Assembly (NCBI GenBank): GCA_900465675.1
Contig: UBJR01000010.1
Coordinates: 62,001-126,000, forward strand
Origin: Hyphomicrobiales bacterium
GTDB taxonomy: Bacteria > Pseudomonadota > Alphaproteobacteria > Rhizobiales > Rhizobiaceae
Length of the DNA stretch: 64,000 nucleotides
Direction: 5' to 3'
Part shown: piece after piece, positions 25,777 through 34,721 of the stretch
Numbering within the stretch: position 1 is the stretch's first letter
Layout of the letters: each line of letters starts with the position of its first letter
Position numbers and translations under genes: made by a program
Notes under the pieces: generated by a model
What the model was told of the DNA's origin: nothing
Databases searched by the model: none
What the model saw: the letters and a program-made list of their open reading frames with translations, nothing else

Positions 25777-26799
25777 CTAGGCAGGGATTTCCATGTCGGC
25801 TCGCGCTTCGAGATACCACTCGATGAATGCCTTCACGCCCTCATCCAGCGTCGTCTCCGGCTTGTAGCCGGTCAGTGCCAGAAGCAGGTCGGGGCTGGCG
25901 AAGGTGCGGGGCACATCACCCTTCTGCATCGGCAGCATGGTGCGCTTGGCGGACTGCCCGAGTGCGCGTTCGACGGTCTCGACAAAATCCATCAGGCTGA
26001 CGGGCTGGCCGCCGCCGATATTGACGACGCGGAAGGGCGCCTGGTGCGAGAGCGTCTCGACCTTGTCACCGGCGACACGATTTTCCTCGGAGGGAATGAC
26101 GGCCGAAAGGCGGACGATCGATTCCACCAGATCGTCGATATAGGTGAAATCGCGGCTCATCTTGCCTTCGCCGTAGATCTCGATCGGCTGATCTTCAAGC
26201 ATGTTCTTGACGAATTTGAAGAGCGCCATATCCGGCCGGCCCCAAGGGCCGTAGACGGTGAAGAAGCGGAAGGCGGTGATGGGCAGCTTGTAGAGATGCG
26301 AATAGCTGTGCGCCATCAGCTCCATCGACTTCTTGGTCGCGGCATAGATGGTCAGCGGCTCGTCGGCGCGATCGGTCTCGCGGAAGGGGACGTCCGGGTT
26401 GGAGCCATAGATCGACGAGGTCGAGGCGAGCATCAGGTGCTTGACCTTATACCGTTCGGCAAATTCCAGAATGTTCCAGGAGCCATCGACGTTCGAACTA
26501 ATGTCGGAACGCGGGTTCTCGATGCTGTAGCGAACGCCCGCCTGCGCGGCGAGATGGATCAGCACGTCGGGCTGTGCCTCAGCGATGGCCGCCTCCAGCT
26601 TCTCGCGGTCTTCGAGCATGGCAATAGCAGGCGTGAAGGACGGAAACTGCGCCAGCGCTGCGTGGCGCATATGCTTGAGCTTGACGTTGTAATAGGGCGT
26701 CAGGCCGTCAAAGCCGGTCACCCGGTGACCATCCTGCAACAGGCGCCGCGCCAGGTGGAATCCGATGAAACCGGCCGTGCCTGTTATGAAATAATGCAT
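25777..26799 (-). CDS. lspL: UDP-glucuronate 4-epimerase
   Basis: 340 residues from the ATG at 26799; the frame extends further upstream but into the rkpK gene. TGTAGFIGFHLARRLL binds NAD, and the catalytic motif is YAATKKSME with STSSIYG before it. The family converts UDP-glucuronate to UDP-galacturonate in the cytoplasm, the donor for galacturonate in rhizobial LPS core and lipid A. It follows the UDP-glucose dehydrogenase gene by four bases, which supplies its substrate; the two are clearly one operon. Confidence 0.9.
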   Translation of the reverse strand: MHYFITGTAGFIGFHLARRLLQDGHRVTGFDGLTPYYNVKLKHMRHAALAQFPSFTPAIAMLEDREKLEAAIAEAQPDVLIHLAAQAGVRYSIENPRSDISSNVDGSWNILEFAERYKVKHLMLASTSSIYGSNPDVPFRETDRADEPLTIYAATKKSMELMAHSYSHLYKLPITAFRFFTVYGPWGRPDMALFKFVKNMLEDQPIEIYGEGKMSRDFTYIDDLVESIVRLSAVIPSEENRVAGDKVETLSHQAPFRVVNIGGGQPVSLMDFVETVERALGQSAKRTMLPMQKGDVPRTFASPDLLLALTGYKPETTLDEGVKAFIEWYLEARADMEIPA

Positions 26800-26803
26800 C
26801 CTC

Positions 26804-28120
26804 TTACTGCTTCTCGCTTTTCTTGCCGACGGCGAAGTAGCTGAAACCATGTCTACTGACTTCGGCGGCGGGATAGATGTTGCGCAGGTCGACGATCGTC
26901 GGCGTCTTGACCGTGGTCTTCAGGCGCTTGAAATCGAGGGCGCGGAACTCATCCCATTCGGTGACGATGACGATCGCGTCGGCACCCTCGGCGATCTCGT
27001 AGGGATCCTTGCCATAGGTGACGGCGCCCAGCAATTCCCTGGCGTCGTCCATGCCTTCTGGATCATAGGCGTGAACCTCAGCGCCGCCATCGAGCAGCGC
27101 CTGGATGATGGTGATAGACGGGGCGTCGCGCATGTCGTCGGTATTCGGCTTGAAGGTCAGGCCGAGGACGGCGATCTTCTTGCCGCGCACGCTGCCGTCG
27201 CAGGCGGCGATGACTTTGCGGCCCATGGCGCGCTTGCGGTTGTCGTTGATGGCCACCGTCGTCTCGATCAGCCGCATCGGGCTGTCATAGTCCTGGGCGG
27301 TCTTGACGAGGGCCAGCGTATCCTTCGGGAAGCATGAGCCGCCATAGCCGGGGCCTGCATGCAGGAACTTGTCGCCGATGCGCTTGTCCATGCCGATGCC
27401 TTTTGCGACCTTCTGTACGTCGGCGCCGATCTGCTCGCAGAGGTCGGCGATCTCGTTGATGAAGGTGATCTTCATCGCCAGGAAGGCGTTGGCGGCATAT
27501 TTGATCAGCTCGGAGGTGCGGCGTTCGCAGAAATAGAGCGGCGCTTCGTTGAGATAGAGCGGGCGATAGACTTCGCGCATGACTTCCACGGCGCGCGGCT
27601 CTTCGGTGCCGATGACGATGCGGTCAGGGCGCTTGAAGTCGGTGATCGCTGCACCCTCGCGCAGGAATTCCGGATTGGAGACGACGGCGATGTCCTTGCC
27701 CGGGAATTCTTCGCGGAAGATGCGCTCGATCTCGTCGCCGGTGCCGACCGGCACGGTGGACTTGGTGACGATGACGGTGAAGCCAGTGACGGCAGCGGCG
27801 ATCTCGCGGGCTGCGGCATAGACGTAGCTCAGATCGGCATGACCGTCGCCACGGCGCGATGGGGTGCCGACAGCGATGAAGACGACGTCGGCAGCAGCGA
27901 CGGGCGCCGCCAGATCTTTGGAGAAGTCGAGGCGGCCGGCCGCCCGGTTATGCTCGATGATCGCGTCGAGGCCTGGCTCGAAGATCGGCACTTCGCCGCG
28001 CTCCAGGGCATCGATCTTGGCTTCGGACTTGTCCACGCAGGTGATGTGGTGGCCGAAATCCGCAAGGCAGGCGCCGGACACCAGGCCGACATAACCAGAA
28101 CCGATCATAACAATACGCAT
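26804..28120 (-). CDS. rkpK: UDP-glucose 6-dehydrogenase
   Basis: 438 residues from the ATG at 28120 (MRIVMIGSGYVGLVSGACLADFG). The active-site cysteine lies in GPGYGGSCFPKDT near residue 260. FKPNTDDMRDAPS marks the UDP-binding C-terminal domain. It oxidises UDP-glucose to UDP-glucuronate using NAD. RkpK is the rhizobial name for this enzyme, needed for K-antigen and LPS. It stands immediately upstream of lspL, which uses its product. Confidence 0.93.
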   Translation of the reverse strand: MRIVMIGSGYVGLVSGACLADFGHHITCVDKSEAKIDALERGEVPIFEPGLDAIIEHNRAAGRLDFSKDLAAPVAAADVVFIAVGTPSRRGDGHADLSYVYAAAREIAAAVTGFTVIVTKSTVPVGTGDEIERIFREEFPGKDIAVVSNPEFLREGAAITDFKRPDRIVIGTEEPRAVEVMREVYRPLYLNEAPLYFCERRTSELIKYAANAFLAMKITFINEIADLCEQIGADVQKVAKGIGMDKRIGDKFLHAGPGYGGSCFPKDTLALVKTAQDYDSPMRLIETTVAINDNRKRAMGRKVIAACDGSVRGKKIAVLGLTFKPNTDDMRDAPSITIIQALLDGGAEVHAYDPEGMDDARELLGAVTYGKDPYEIAEGADAIVIVTEWDEFRALDFKRLKTTVKTPTIVDLRNIYPAAEVSRHGFSYFAVGKKSEKQ

Positions 28121-28217
28121 GGGATGACTTCCATCATGAAAAACGATCGCGTCCGCCACTGGCAGAACGCGACCGTGTTACAGAGCGAAAGTCATAAGTT
28201 CAAGACAAGTGCTGTGG

Positions 28218-29645
28218 TCAGTTGCGGCCGAACTCGTCGACGAGGCGAATGATGTCGTCTTCGCCGAGATAGGAACCGGTCTGCACCTCGATGAGCTCCA
28301 GCATGATCTTGCCCGGGTTGGCGAGGCGGTGGACTTCGCCGAGCGGGATATAGACCGACTCGTTTTCACGCAGCATCTGCACATTCTCTCCAATCGTCAC
28401 TTCCGCCGTGCCCTTGACGACGATCCAGTGCTCTGAGCGGTGATGGTGCTTCTGCAGAGACAGTTTCTTGCCCGGCGTGACGAAGATGCGCTTCACCTGG
28501 AAGCGGTCGCCATTGAAGATCGAGGTGTAACCACCCCACGGACGGTAGGAAGTCGGGTGCGTTTCGGTGAGCTTCACCGTCTTCGGCCGTGCGGCCAGCG
28601 TCTTGACGATATCGCCGACGCTCTGGCTGTCCTGCAGGCGGCCGACATAGACGGCGTCTTCGCTGGCGATGACAGCGATGTCGTCCATGCCCTGGACTGC
28701 GAGGTGGACGCCGTGACTCATGACCAGTGAGTTCCGGCTGTTCATCAACGTCGTGTTGGCGGTGGCCACATTGCCATGCTCGTCACGATTGCCTGACTTC
28801 CACACGCTGTCCCAGCTGCCGAGATCCGACCACTTGAAGGGCGAAGGGACGACGGCGGCATTGGCCGTTTTTTCCATGATCGCGTAGTCGATGGAGATAT
28901 TCGGCGCCTTGGCGAAGGACTTGGCATCCAGACGAATGAAGTCGAGGTCGCGGACGGATTTGGAAACCGCTTCTTCGGCAGCCTGCGATGCCTCCGGCGC
29001 GTGTTCCCGCATTTCTGCCAGAAGCGCGGACACCTGGAACATGAACATGCCGGAGTTCCAGTAGAAGCCGCCCGCGGCCAGCATCTCCTCGGCCTTGGCA
29101 AGCGGCGGCTTTTCGATGAAGCGCTTGACGGTCAGTGCGCCGGTCGGAAGCGTCTCGCCGCCTTCGATATAGCCGTAGCCGGTTGCGGCCTCGGACGGTT
29201 CGATGCCGAAGGTGACGAGCTTGCCCTTGGCGGCGGTCGCTTCGGCGGCACGCACGCTATCGAAATAGCTCTGGTCGGCGACGATCTCGTAGTCGGAGCC
29301 GAGGACATGCATCAGCGCGTCCTTGCCGAAGAGATCGGCGATCAGCACGGCGGCGGCGGCAACGGCGGGCGCGGTGTTGCGGGCCGACGGCTCAAGCAGG
29401 ATCGCCTTCAGTTCATGGCCGAGCTCGCGGGCCTGCTCGGCAACGAGGAAGCGGAACTCCTCATTGGTGAGGACAACAGGAGCCTCATAGAGGGCGGGAT
29501 CGGAGACGCGGGCGAGCGTTTCCTGGAACAGCGTCCGGTCGCCGATAAACTGGATGAACTGCTTCGGCGCCGATGCGCGCGACAGCGGCCAGAGGCGCGT
29601 GCCCTTGCCGCCGGCCATGATCACGGGAACGATCTTCTGCGTCAT
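28218..29645 (-). CDS. noeJ: Mannose-1-phosphate guanylyltransferase / mannose-6-phosphate isomerase
   Basis: 475 residues from the ATG at 29645, preceded by GAGGAAACATA. The nucleotidyltransferase signature PVIMAGGKGTRLWPLSR is followed by FIEKPPL. The C-terminal cupin is a type II phosphomannose isomerase domain (QKHHHRSEHWIVVKGTAEV, IPLGEVHRL). It therefore makes GDP-mannose from mannose-1-phosphate and may also interconvert fructose-6-phosphate and mannose-6-phosphate. It is called NoeJ in rhizobia and ManC/CpsB elsewhere. The phosphomannomutase that supplies it is directly upstream. Confidence 0.92.
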   Translation of the reverse strand: MTQKIVPVIMAGGKGTRLWPLSRASAPKQFIQFIGDRTLFQETLARVSDPALYEAPVVLTNEEFRFLVAEQARELGHELKAILLEPSARNTAPAVAAAAVLIADLFGKDALMHVLGSDYEIVADQSYFDSVRAAEATAAKGKLVTFGIEPSEAATGYGYIEGGETLPTGALTVKRFIEKPPLAKAEEMLAAGGFYWNSGMFMFQVSALLAEMREHAPEASQAAEEAVSKSVRDLDFIRLDAKSFAKAPNISIDYAIMEKTANAAVVPSPFKWSDLGSWDSVWKSGNRDEHGNVATANTTLMNSRNSLVMSHGVHLAVQGMDDIAVIASEDAVYVGRLQDSQSVGDIVKTLAARPKTVKLTETHPTSYRPWGGYTSIFNGDRFQVKRIFVTPGKKLSLQKHHHRSEHWIVVKGTAEVTIGENVQMLRENESVYIPLGEVHRLANPGKIMLELIEVQTGSYLGEDDIIRLVDEFGRN

Positions 29646-29677
29646 TTCTATGTTTCCTCGCGGTCGTAAGTCTTGGT

Positions 29678-31099
29678 TCAGTTGGCGTTCGCCCATTGCC
29701 GGATCCGGTTCAGGCCGGCATCCAGCAGCGCAGCTGCCGCAGCTTCATCTTTCGCTTCTACATAACAGCGCATTTCCGGTGCGTTACCGGAAGGCCGAAA
29801 GTGGATGACGGCTTCATCCTTAAGCGTTACCCGCAGGCCATCGATATCGCTCACCTTCGCCGGTTCGCCGATCGGCGTCAGGAATTCGGCGAGGTTGTCA
29901 GGCGATTGGCGAAGATAAGCCATCAGCCTGGCGCTGGTCTCGACTGGAAAATTCTCCAGCCTGTCGGCAGCAGCGACGGGAAGGGCAAAGGACGAGGCAA
30001 TCTTGGACAGCAGTTTGCCGTCCTTTGCCGAAAGCGAAAGCACGGCCAGCATCGGCAGGAAGCAATCGCGTGTCGGCAGCGGCGCCAGCACCGTTCCGTT
30101 GATCGCAAATTCCGACGCCGTCAGCGTGCCGCCATTGGCTTCGAAGCCGATGACGCGCGCCTTGCCGGCCGAAACCGCCTCCTGCATGCCCGAGATGACG
30201 AAGGGCGAGCCGACCTTGGTGCGGGTAACAGCAAAATCGCCCGCCGTCTCGATGCCGGAATTCGAGGTCACCGGAGTGACGACCACGGCGGCTTTCAGGA
30301 ACTTCGCGGCGATCAGGCCGAGGAGATCACCGCGCAGCGGCGTCCCGGTTTCGTCGGTCACCAGCGGCCGGTCGCCATCGCCATCGGCGGAGACGATTGC
30401 GTCCAGCCGGTGCTCGGCAGCCCAGCCCTTCAACAGCTCGATCGTTTCAGGCGAGACGGCTTCGGTATCGACGGGAATGAAAGTTTGCGAACGGCCGAGC
30501 GCTATCGTCTCGGCGCCATAGAGCGCCAGCAGATCAACCAGCATGTCGCGCGCGACGGTGCTGTGCTGGTAGACGCCGATGCGCTGGCCGGAAAGCGCCT
30601 TTGCCGGGAGGATAGCCGCGTTGCGCTTGAAAAAGCCTTCGGCGCACGCCGCCGCATGATCTGATGCAGTGCCTGTTTTCGCGGGCATCACAAACGTGGC
30701 GTCGAGCTTGGCTGCGGCAGCGGAGATCGCCGTCTCGTCGGCCTTGTCGATTTCGCCATCCGGCCGGTAGAACTTGATGCCGTTGCGATCTGCGGGGATA
30801 TGCGAGCCCGTGATCATCAGGCTGGCGGCGCTGAGCTTGAGGCCGTAGAGCGCCAGCGCCGGGGTGGGCACGGTGCCGCAATCGGCGACCGCGAATCCGA
30901 GCGAAGCCAGCGCTGCTGTGCAGTTATCAGCAATTTCCGGGCTGGAATCGCGAAAGTCACGGCCGAGCAGGATGAGGTCACCCGGCTTTACCTGTCCGCT
31001 TTCCAGGAGATACTGGCCGAAGGCGGCCGCATAGAGCGCGGAAGCCCTGCCTTTTAGATCGGCGGAGAGCCCGCGCAGTCCACTAGTCCCAAATTTCAT
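29678..31099 (-). CDS. noeK: Phosphomannomutase
   Basis: 473 residues if started at MKFGTSGLRG (31099); ATGs at 31138 and beyond are alternatives with equally poor ribosome sites. The phosphoserine loop reads ITGSHIPADRNG near residue 97 rather than the common TASHNP, but keeps Ser-His. The metal loop DGDGDRP and the sugar loop FEANGG are intact. It converts mannose-6-phosphate to mannose-1-phosphate for GDP-mannose. It heads the noeK-noeJ-rkpK-lspL run, which together feeds mannose and uronic acids into LPS core or exopolysaccharide. Confidence 0.88.
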   Translation of the reverse strand: MKFGTSGLRGLSADLKGRASALYAAAFGQYLLESGQVKPGDLILLGRDFRDSSPEIADNCTAALASLGFAVADCGTVPTPALALYGLKLSAASLMITGSHIPADRNGIKFYRPDGEIDKADETAISAAAAKLDATFVMPAKTGTASDHAAACAEGFFKRNAAILPAKALSGQRIGVYQHSTVARDMLVDLLALYGAETIALGRSQTFIPVDTEAVSPETIELLKGWAAEHRLDAIVSADGDGDRPLVTDETGTPLRGDLLGLIAAKFLKAAVVVTPVTSNSGIETAGDFAVTRTKVGSPFVISGMQEAVSAGKARVIGFEANGGTLTASEFAINGTVLAPLPTRDCFLPMLAVLSLSAKDGKLLSKIASSFALPVAAADRLENFPVETSARLMAYLRQSPDNLAEFLTPIGEPAKVSDIDGLRVTLKDEAVIHFRPSGNAPEMRCYVEAKDEAAAAALLDAGLNRIRQWANAN

Positions 31100-31252
31100 T
31101 CTGAATAAGCCCTGCCAGCGCTTGAATCCGTCGGCCATTATCAACACACTACTGTCACTTCGTAAATTTTGATCCGCAGCGATCACTAAATTACTTCGCA
31201 ATTCCCTTTTCGAGCCACATCAGGTGCTCGTTCTCAGCGAACGGGAGCGCAA

Positions 31253-31954
31253 ATGACCGAACAGACAATCGCATTGGAAGACAGCTGGAAGGCCGCGCTG
31301 GCCCCGGAGTTTTCAAGCCCGTACATGCAGCAGCTGAAGGCGTTTCTGCAGGCGCAGAAGCAGGCGGGAAAGCATATTTTCCCCAAGGGATCGGAGTATT
31401 TTCGCGCCCTCGATCTGACGCCGCTATCCGATGTGAAGGTCGTCATCCTCGGCCAGGATCCGTATCACGGCCTCGGACAGGCGCACGGGCTGTGCTTCAG
31501 CGTGCGTCCCGGCGTGCGCATCCCGCCGTCGCTGGTCAATATCTACAAGGAGATGGAGACCGATCTCGGTATCGAGCGCGCCCGGCATGGCTTCCTGGAG
31601 CATTGGGCGAAGCAGGGCGTGCTGCTCTTAAACAGTGTACTGACCGTCGAGGAGGCGCAGGCTGCCTCGCATCAGGGACAGGGCTGGGAGAAATTCACCG
31701 ATGCCGTGATCCGCAAGGTCAACGAGGAATGCGAGCATGTGGTCTTCATCCTCTGGGGATCCTATGCGCAGCGCAAGGCGGCGTTCGTCGATAGCGCGCG
31801 CCATCTGGTGCTGAAGGCGCCACATCCTTCGCCGCTCTCGGCGCATAATGGCTTTTTCGGCAGCAAGCCGTTTTCCAAGGCGAATGCCTATCTGCAGTCT
31901 CATGGCCGTGCGGCGATCGATTGGCAGCTGCCTGCGAACCCACAGGTTAACTAG
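31253..31954 (+). CDS. ung: Uracil-DNA glycosylase
   Basis: 233 residues, typical of family 1 Ung. The water-activating Asp69 lies in GQDPYHG, followed by AHGLCFSV. The DNA-intercalation motif reads HPSPLSAHNGFFG. It removes uracil from DNA as the first step of base excision repair. It is divergent from noeK and appears to be a single-gene unit. Confidence 0.96.
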   Translation: MTEQTIALEDSWKAALAPEFSSPYMQQLKAFLQAQKQAGKHIFPKGSEYFRALDLTPLSDVKVVILGQDPYHGLGQAHGLCFSVRPGVRIPPSLVNIYKEMETDLGIERARHGFLEHWAKQGVLLLNSVLTVEEAQAASHQGQGWEKFTDAVIRKVNEECEHVVFILWGSYAQRKAAFVDSARHLVLKAPHPSPLSAHNGFFGSKPFSKANAYLQSHGRAAIDWQLPANPQVN

Positions 31955-31961
31955 CGCTTTC

Positions 31962-31985
31962 TGAACGACATTCTCTCATCGTTCA
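31962..31985 (+). terminator. Possible weak terminator after ung
   Basis: TGAACGA and TCGTTCA form a seven-base stem with a ten-base loop just after the ung stop. The tail is AT-rich but lacks a clean T-run. Confidence 0.35.
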
Positions 31986-32093
31986 ATAAAAAGAGACAAT
32001 GCGTGTCAGCTTGCGGGGCTATTCCAAAAGCCGCCGAGGGATCATCTATCACCCATCGAAAGCCCGCCGATGCGGGCAAGAAAGGGGTTTTCC

Positions 32094-33026
32094 ATGTTGA
32101 ACCAGATCAAGGGGCTGCACCACGTCACATCGATGGCTGAGGATGCCCGGACCAACAATCAGTTCTTCACCCACGCGCTCGGCCTGCGCCGGGTCAAGAA
32201 GACCGTGAACTTCGACGCTCCCGACGTCTATCACCTCTATTATGGTGACGAGACCGGTGCGCCGGGTACGATCATGACCTACTTCCCGTTCCCGAAGATG
32301 GCGCAGGGCCGTCCGGGCACCGGCGAAGTCGGCACCACCGTCTACTCGGTTCCCGAAGGCTCGATCGGCTTCTGGAGCGACCGGCTGTCGAAGCTCGATG
32401 CCGGCGGCCTGAAGGCAGAGGAAAGCTTCGGCGAGAAGCGCCTGAATTTTGCCGGTCTTGACGGTGACGGCTTCGCGCTCGTCGAAGTCAAGGACGATGC
32501 GCGTAAGCCGTGGACGAACGGCGGTATCTCCGAGGATCATGCGATCCGCGGTTTCCACTCGGTTGCCATGCGGCTGCGCGATGACGGCGCGACGTCCGAA
32601 CTTCTGAAGTTCATGGGTTATCAGGTCCAAGACGAGAAGGACGGCGTCAAGCGTCTTATCCTGCCCGGCGGCAATGGTGCGCATCTGATCGATCTCGAAA
32701 CGATGCCGAGCATCAACCGTGCGCTTCCGGGTGCCGGTTCCGTCCACCACGTCGCCTTCGCCGTCGAAAACCGCGAGACGCAGCTCGAAGTGCGCAAGGC
32801 GCTGATGGATACCGGTTACCAGGTGACGCCGGTCATCGACCGCGATTACTTCTGGGCAATCTATTTCCGCACGCCGGGTGGCGTGCTGTTCGAGATCGCC
32901 ACCAACGAACCGGGCTTCGACCGTGACGAAGATACGGCTCATCTCGGCGAGGCGCTGAAGCTGCCGCAGCAGCATGCGCATATGCGCCAGTTGATCGAGC
33001 AGCATCTGCCGCCGCTCGAAGCCTAA
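32094..33026 (+). CDS. Ring-cleaving dioxygenase of the VOC superfamily, MhqO-like
   Basis: 310 residues from the ATG at 32094, chosen for its position after AAAGGGG; the frame opens at 32070. Two vicinal-oxygen-chelate domains are visible: the first begins IKGLHHVTSMAEDA (metal His), the second contains SVHHVAFAV, ending with the metal Glu in GVLFEIATNEPGF. Relatives such as Bacillus MhqO are linked to hydroquinone and quinone resistance and are often paired with the MhqD-type hydrolase found here 11 bases downstream. A glutathione-type glyoxalase role is less likely given the double-domain length. Confidence 0.85.
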   Translation: MLNQIKGLHHVTSMAEDARTNNQFFTHALGLRRVKKTVNFDAPDVYHLYYGDETGAPGTIMTYFPFPKMAQGRPGTGEVGTTVYSVPEGSIGFWSDRLSKLDAGGLKAEESFGEKRLNFAGLDGDGFALVEVKDDARKPWTNGGISEDHAIRGFHSVAMRLRDDGATSELLKFMGYQVQDEKDGVKRLILPGGNGAHLIDLETMPSINRALPGAGSVHHVAFAVENRETQLEVRKALMDTGYQVTPVIDRDYFWAIYFRTPGGVLFEIATNEPGFDRDEDTAHLGEALKLPQQHAHMRQLIEQHLPPLEA

Positions 33027-33037
33027 GGAGAACAGCC

Positions 33038-33646
33038 ATGGCTGATAATTCATATGTGCACCGGCTGCATGCCGGTGCACCCGGAAAGCCTATTCTCTTC
33101 GTGCTGCACGGCACGGGGGGCGACGAGACGCAGTTCTTCGAGTTCGGTCGGCGTCTGCTGCCGGAAGCAACAATCGTTTCGCCGCGGGGCGATGTTTCCG
33201 AACATGGTGCGGCGCGTTTCTTCAAGCGCACCGGCGAGGGCGTCTACGATATGGACGACCTCACCCGGGCAACCGAAAAAATGGCCGCCTATGTCAGGGA
33301 TCTCGCGGCCGGTCACGGCGCGTCACACATTCTCGGACTGGGCTTTTCCAATGGTGCGAACATTCTCGCCAATGTGCTGATCGAGAAAGGCATCTTCGAT
33401 GCTGCCGCGCTGCTGCATCCGCTGATCCCGTTCCAGCCGAAGTCTAATCCGGAACTTGCCGGACGGCGCATGCTGATCACTGCGGGCCAGCGCGATCCGA
33501 TCTGCCCGGTGCCACAGACCGAGGCGCTTGCTGCCTATTTCGAACAGGAAAAGGCAAAGGTCACGACGGAGTGGCACACGGGCGGGCATGACATCCGTCC
33601 GAACGAGATCGATGCCATCAGGACGTTCTTCGAGCCTTACTTCTAA
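33038..33646 (+). CDS. Alpha/beta hydrolase of the phospholipase/carboxylesterase family, MhqD-like
   Basis: 202 residues. HGTGGDETQFFEFG is the oxyanion region. The nucleophile elbow is GLGFSNGANIL (GFSNG). The Asp lies in QRDPICPVP and the His in GGHDI, giving a complete triad. It is co-transcribed with the MhqO-like dioxygenase just upstream; such pairs are induced by quinones in Bacillus. It probably hydrolyses a ring-cleavage product or thioester, but the substrate is unproven. Confidence 0.87.
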   Translation: MADNSYVHRLHAGAPGKPILFVLHGTGGDETQFFEFGRRLLPEATIVSPRGDVSEHGAARFFKRTGEGVYDMDDLTRATEKMAAYVRDLAAGHGASHILGLGFSNGANILANVLIEKGIFDAAALLHPLIPFQPKSNPELAGRRMLITAGQRDPICPVPQTEALAAYFEQEKAKVTTEWHTGGHDIRPNEIDAIRTFFEPYF

Positions 33647-33650
33647 GCCT

Positions 33651-34484
33651 CTAACGAAAATAGGGCGGCCGCTTTTCCGAAGGCGGCTGCTCGGGCAACT
33701 CAAGCCAGCGTTCGCCGGAGAAATAGGCTCTGGTGCGGACCTGCGGTCCGGGCGTCGCCTTCATTGCGATGATGAAGTTGAAGCTATTGTCGCTGGTGGT
33801 TTCGCGGGTGAAGCTGACGCTGGTCCCGAAGCTTTCTTCCTTCACGTCTTTCAATTCGCGGATCGCTGCGAGCGTGGCGGAGAAGTCCTGCCAGTGCGGC
33901 TGGGCGAGCATGGTCTCGAAAATTCGCATCGCCGCCGGATCGAGCTTTCCGGCGCTGTCGGTCTCCGGACCGACGAGCTTGGCGCGCATGTTGAAGATCG
34001 CTCCGTCGCGGTCGCCGCGGATAATCACGAAGACCGAGCTCAGCGGGCGTTCGGCATCCTGCTTGTAGACCTGCTGGAAGGTGCATTCGAATGTGGTGCT
34101 GCTCATGCCGGCAGCCCGCCACGGCGTCGTGCCGATGCCTGCCTTCCGCAGGGCGTCGCAGATCGCCGGGCCCGTCGTCCACCATGTCCTGAAGAAGGCG
34201 GCCGCGAGTTCGGCAAGCGGTGGATCCATCAGCCGCGGATCACGCTCGATGCTGGCGAGGACGGGATTGGGTGCCGGTCTTGGCCTGGGTGGCGGAGGCG
34301 AGCTTTTCGGGAGGACTGCCACGGTCTTTTGTGGCGTGAACGGGTAGCCCAGCCGCCCGGCAAGATCGCGCAGATGCCGCATGTCGTTCGACAGCAGAAC
34401 GGTGCCGCCGATCAGAGAGAGCGAGACGGCCAGCATAGACCACAGCACCAGGCCGCGCCTCCGGCGCAGCGGCGGGCTCTTCAT
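33651..34484 (-). CDS. Hypothetical membrane-anchored protein
   Basis: 277 residues from the ATG at 34484 (CAGGA immediately before it). The open frame runs 73 codons further upstream but that part looks like spacer. A basic start (KSPPLRRRR) is followed by one membrane helix (GLVLWSMLAVSLSLIGGTVLL), a proline-rich linker (PKSSPPPPRPRPAP) and a 190-residue domain that should lie in the periplasm, containing one FECTFQQVY stretch and two cysteines. I recognise no characterised family; it looks like a lineage-specific rhizobial protein. Its stop is 4 bases from that of the convergent hydrolase gene. Confidence 0.7.
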   Translation of the reverse strand: MKSPPLRRRRGLVLWSMLAVSLSLIGGTVLLSNDMRHLRDLAGRLGYPFTPQKTVAVLPKSSPPPPRPRPAPNPVLASIERDPRLMDPPLAELAAAFFRTWWTTGPAICDALRKAGIGTTPWRAAGMSSTTFECTFQQVYKQDAERPLSSVFVIIRGDRDGAIFNMRAKLVGPETDSAGKLDPAAMRIFETMLAQPHWQDFSATLAAIRELKDVKEESFGTSVSFTRETTSDNSFNFIIAMKATPGPQVRTRAYFSGERWLELPEQPPSEKRPPYFR

Positions 34485-34721
34485 GTCCTGATTTGAGGTC
34501 TCGGTTGCCAAATCGATCACTCTGGTGTGGCGTTTCCCCAGCGCTTCCCGCCCGCCACGTCTCAGTAAAGATAAAGCGGAATACTCAATAAAATACCGCA
34601 AATTCTGCCGATGTGCAGTAAATGCCCGCAGCACGGCATTCGGACCATTGCGGTTGGCCGATGGTGATCTAGATCTGTCCCTCTCCGTACAAGCGGATAT
34701 CATCCAGAAAAGGTTGCCGCC

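Noticed and set aside
34485..34703. N-terminal extension of the unknown membrane protein
   Set aside because: The 73 extra residues lack hydrophobic or conserved character; the ATG at 34484 leads directly into a typical basic start and membrane helix.
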